A DNA stretch of 64,000 bases from Eilatimonas milleporae. Lineage in GTDB: Bacteria; Pseudomonadota; Alphaproteobacteria; Sphingomonadales; Kordiimonadaceae. Positions 63,278 through 64,000 of the stretch are shown in pieces. The stretch lies in the NCBI RefSeq assembly GCF_003688555.1, contig NZ_REFR01000010.1:620001-684000 (forward strand), given 5' to 3'. Both the position numbers and the translations under genes were made by a program. The number at the start of each line of letters is the position of its first letter. Position 1 is the first letter of the stretch. Below the pieces are notes generated by a model. That model did no database searches. It was given only the letters and a program-made list of their open reading frames with translations, and had not been told where the DNA came from.

Positions 63278-63760
63278 ATGACGGACGCACAAACAAAGCT
63301 CCCCCAAACGGATGCTGAAAATGCCCCCCTGCTGACAGGCGATGCCGCCCGTTTGGTCAAGCTGACGCATGCATTGAACGATTTGCTTACACAAGAGACC
63401 GAGCTGCTGCGTTCGCAGCGGCCGCGCGAAGCCGGGCAGTTTCATGGCGAAAAAAACCGCCTGATGTCAGAGTATCGCGAAACCCTGAACAGGCTTCAGA
63501 TCAACCGCGAACAACTGGGCGGCGATAATTCAGAGGTCCGCAACCATATCAAATCGGTCACCGGTACTTTCCGCGAAACATTGCGCGACCATGCGCGGAT
63601 CGTTCTGCGCCTTAAATCCGTGGCGGAAGGTCTGATCAAAACGGTCAGCGAAGAAGCCACCCGGCAGACCCAGCCGGTGATCGGCTACGGCAGCAGTGCA
63701 GCCCCCAATGTTCCCAAGACACTGCGCCCGACCTCTCTCAGCCTGAATCGCACCATTTAA
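63278..63760 (+). CDS. FlgN-like flagellar protein
   Basis: 160 residues of helical, charged sequence: LVKLTHALNDLLTQETELLRSQRPREAGQFHGEKNRLMSEYRETLNRL (read in part) resembles the FlgN chaperone family, which guards the hook-filament junction proteins FlgK and FlgL. It has the standard position after a flgI-flgJ pair. GGAG precedes the ATG, two bases after the flgJ-like stop. Assignment is moderate because FlgN is poorly conserved. Confidence 0.72.
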   Translation: MTDAQTKLPQTDAENAPLLTGDAARLVKLTHALNDLLTQETELLRSQRPREAGQFHGEKNRLMSEYRETLNRLQINREQLGGDNSEVRNHIKSVTGTFRETLRDHARIVLRLKSVAEGLIKTVSEEATRQTQPVIGYGSSAAPNVPKTLRPTSLSLNRTI

Positions 63761-63910
63761 GGCGTGTGAAACACGTCGCACGCTGGATATTCCGGCGATT
63801 TGCAAATGATTTCGCGCTGTACCAGTATCCATAAGCGACGCTTTCACACATGGTCGCGGCCAGGATTTACGACACAGCGTTCATAGTGCAGCCCGTAACA
63901 AACACATGAG

Positions 63911-63945
63911 GCAAAAGGACAGCGGCAAATGCGCTGTCCTTTTGC
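63911..63945. terminator. Strong hairpin terminator
   Basis: GCAAAAGGACAGCG and its exact complement CGCTGTCCTTTTGC form a perfect 14-base stem around a 7-base loop, with T-rich/A-rich outer arms that serve either strand. About 150 bases after the flgN-like gene, so it ends the flgI operon. Bases 63761-63910 hold nothing I can name. Confidence 0.85.
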
Positions 63946-64000
63946 GTTCGGGTTCCGGCAGAACATGGTTCAGAAAAAGCTGTCAAAGACACCGGTATCT

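Noticed and set aside
1-64000. CRISPR arrays, insertion sequences, prophage or tRNA genes
   Set aside because: No spaced direct repeats, transposase motifs, terminal inverted repeats or cloverleaf-forming stretches were seen.

Overview
The window reads as one continuous stretch of an alphaproteobacterial chromosome. It is about 55-60% GC by eye and densely coded, and I see no tRNA, rRNA, CRISPR array or insertion sequence. The alphaproteobacterial assignment rests on the flagellar set (FliX, MotE, a DUF6468-type membrane protein beside FliM, sigma54-type promoters), a DksA with only one zinc-site Cys, and the phoR-pstSCAB-phoU-phoB order. A complete exosortase A (XrtA/PEP-CTERM) exopolysaccharide locus suggests a Kordiimonadales/Emcibacterales- or Rhodospirillales-like organism; that finer placement is inference.

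Layout. 1-6310: housekeeping genes (cysS cut by the window edge, gltX, nadE, class II DAHP synthase, gph). 6328-9547: a four-gene minus-strand operon with a nucleotidyltransferase, an HprK-related kinase, a PqqD-like peptide-binding protein and an exported protein carrying long poly-Asp tracts. 9953-17704: the phosphate regulon phoR-pstS-pstC-pstA-pstB-phoU-phoB, with a well-formed PHO box before pstS. 17701-36459: the XrtA exopolysaccharide locus on the minus strand (undecaprenyl-phosphate sugar transferase, TPR protein, glycosyltransferases, export lipoprotein, chain-length protein, tyrosine kinase, outer-membrane beta-barrel, ATPase, deacetylase, FemAB-like protein, XrtA-EpsI fusion, amidotransferase). 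36552-41207: a uracil-DNA-glycosylase-like protein, a large PEP-CTERM protein with a Pro-Glu-Pro repeat domain (probable XrtA substrate), a YceI protein and an XRE regulator. 41445-47193: pepN, an Lrp-family regulator and a four-gene bufferin (copper-binding RiPP) operon bufA1-bufB-bufC-bufD. 47523-63760: a flagellar/motility block: a large TPR protein, two MotB-like proteins, cheZ, motE, a DUF6468-type gene, fliM and fliL on the minus strand, then flgF-flgG-flgA-flgH, dksA and fliX (minus), and flgI, a flgJ-like rod-binding gene and a flgN-like gene on the plus strand. A strong hairpin terminator follows.

How the parts work together. The phosphate block is a self-contained sensor, transporter and regulator unit. 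The exopolysaccharide block codes for lipid-linked initiation, sugar addition, chain-length control, export and C-terminal sorting of PEP-CTERM proteins, and a candidate client lies just beyond it. The flagellar block supplies rod, ring and switch parts and motor accessories, with three sigma54-type promoters, one paired with an IHF-like site.

The least explained unit is the 6.3-9.5 kb operon. It combines a peptide-recognition (PqqD/RRE-type) protein, an HPr-kinase-like enzyme and a nucleotidyltransferase, as in the tailoring part of phosphorylated lasso-peptide clusters. Here they sit beside a Tat-like exported Asp/Trp/Gly-rich protein, with no leader peptidase or lasso cyclase nearby. It is the best candidate for an undescribed peptide- or protein-modifying system.
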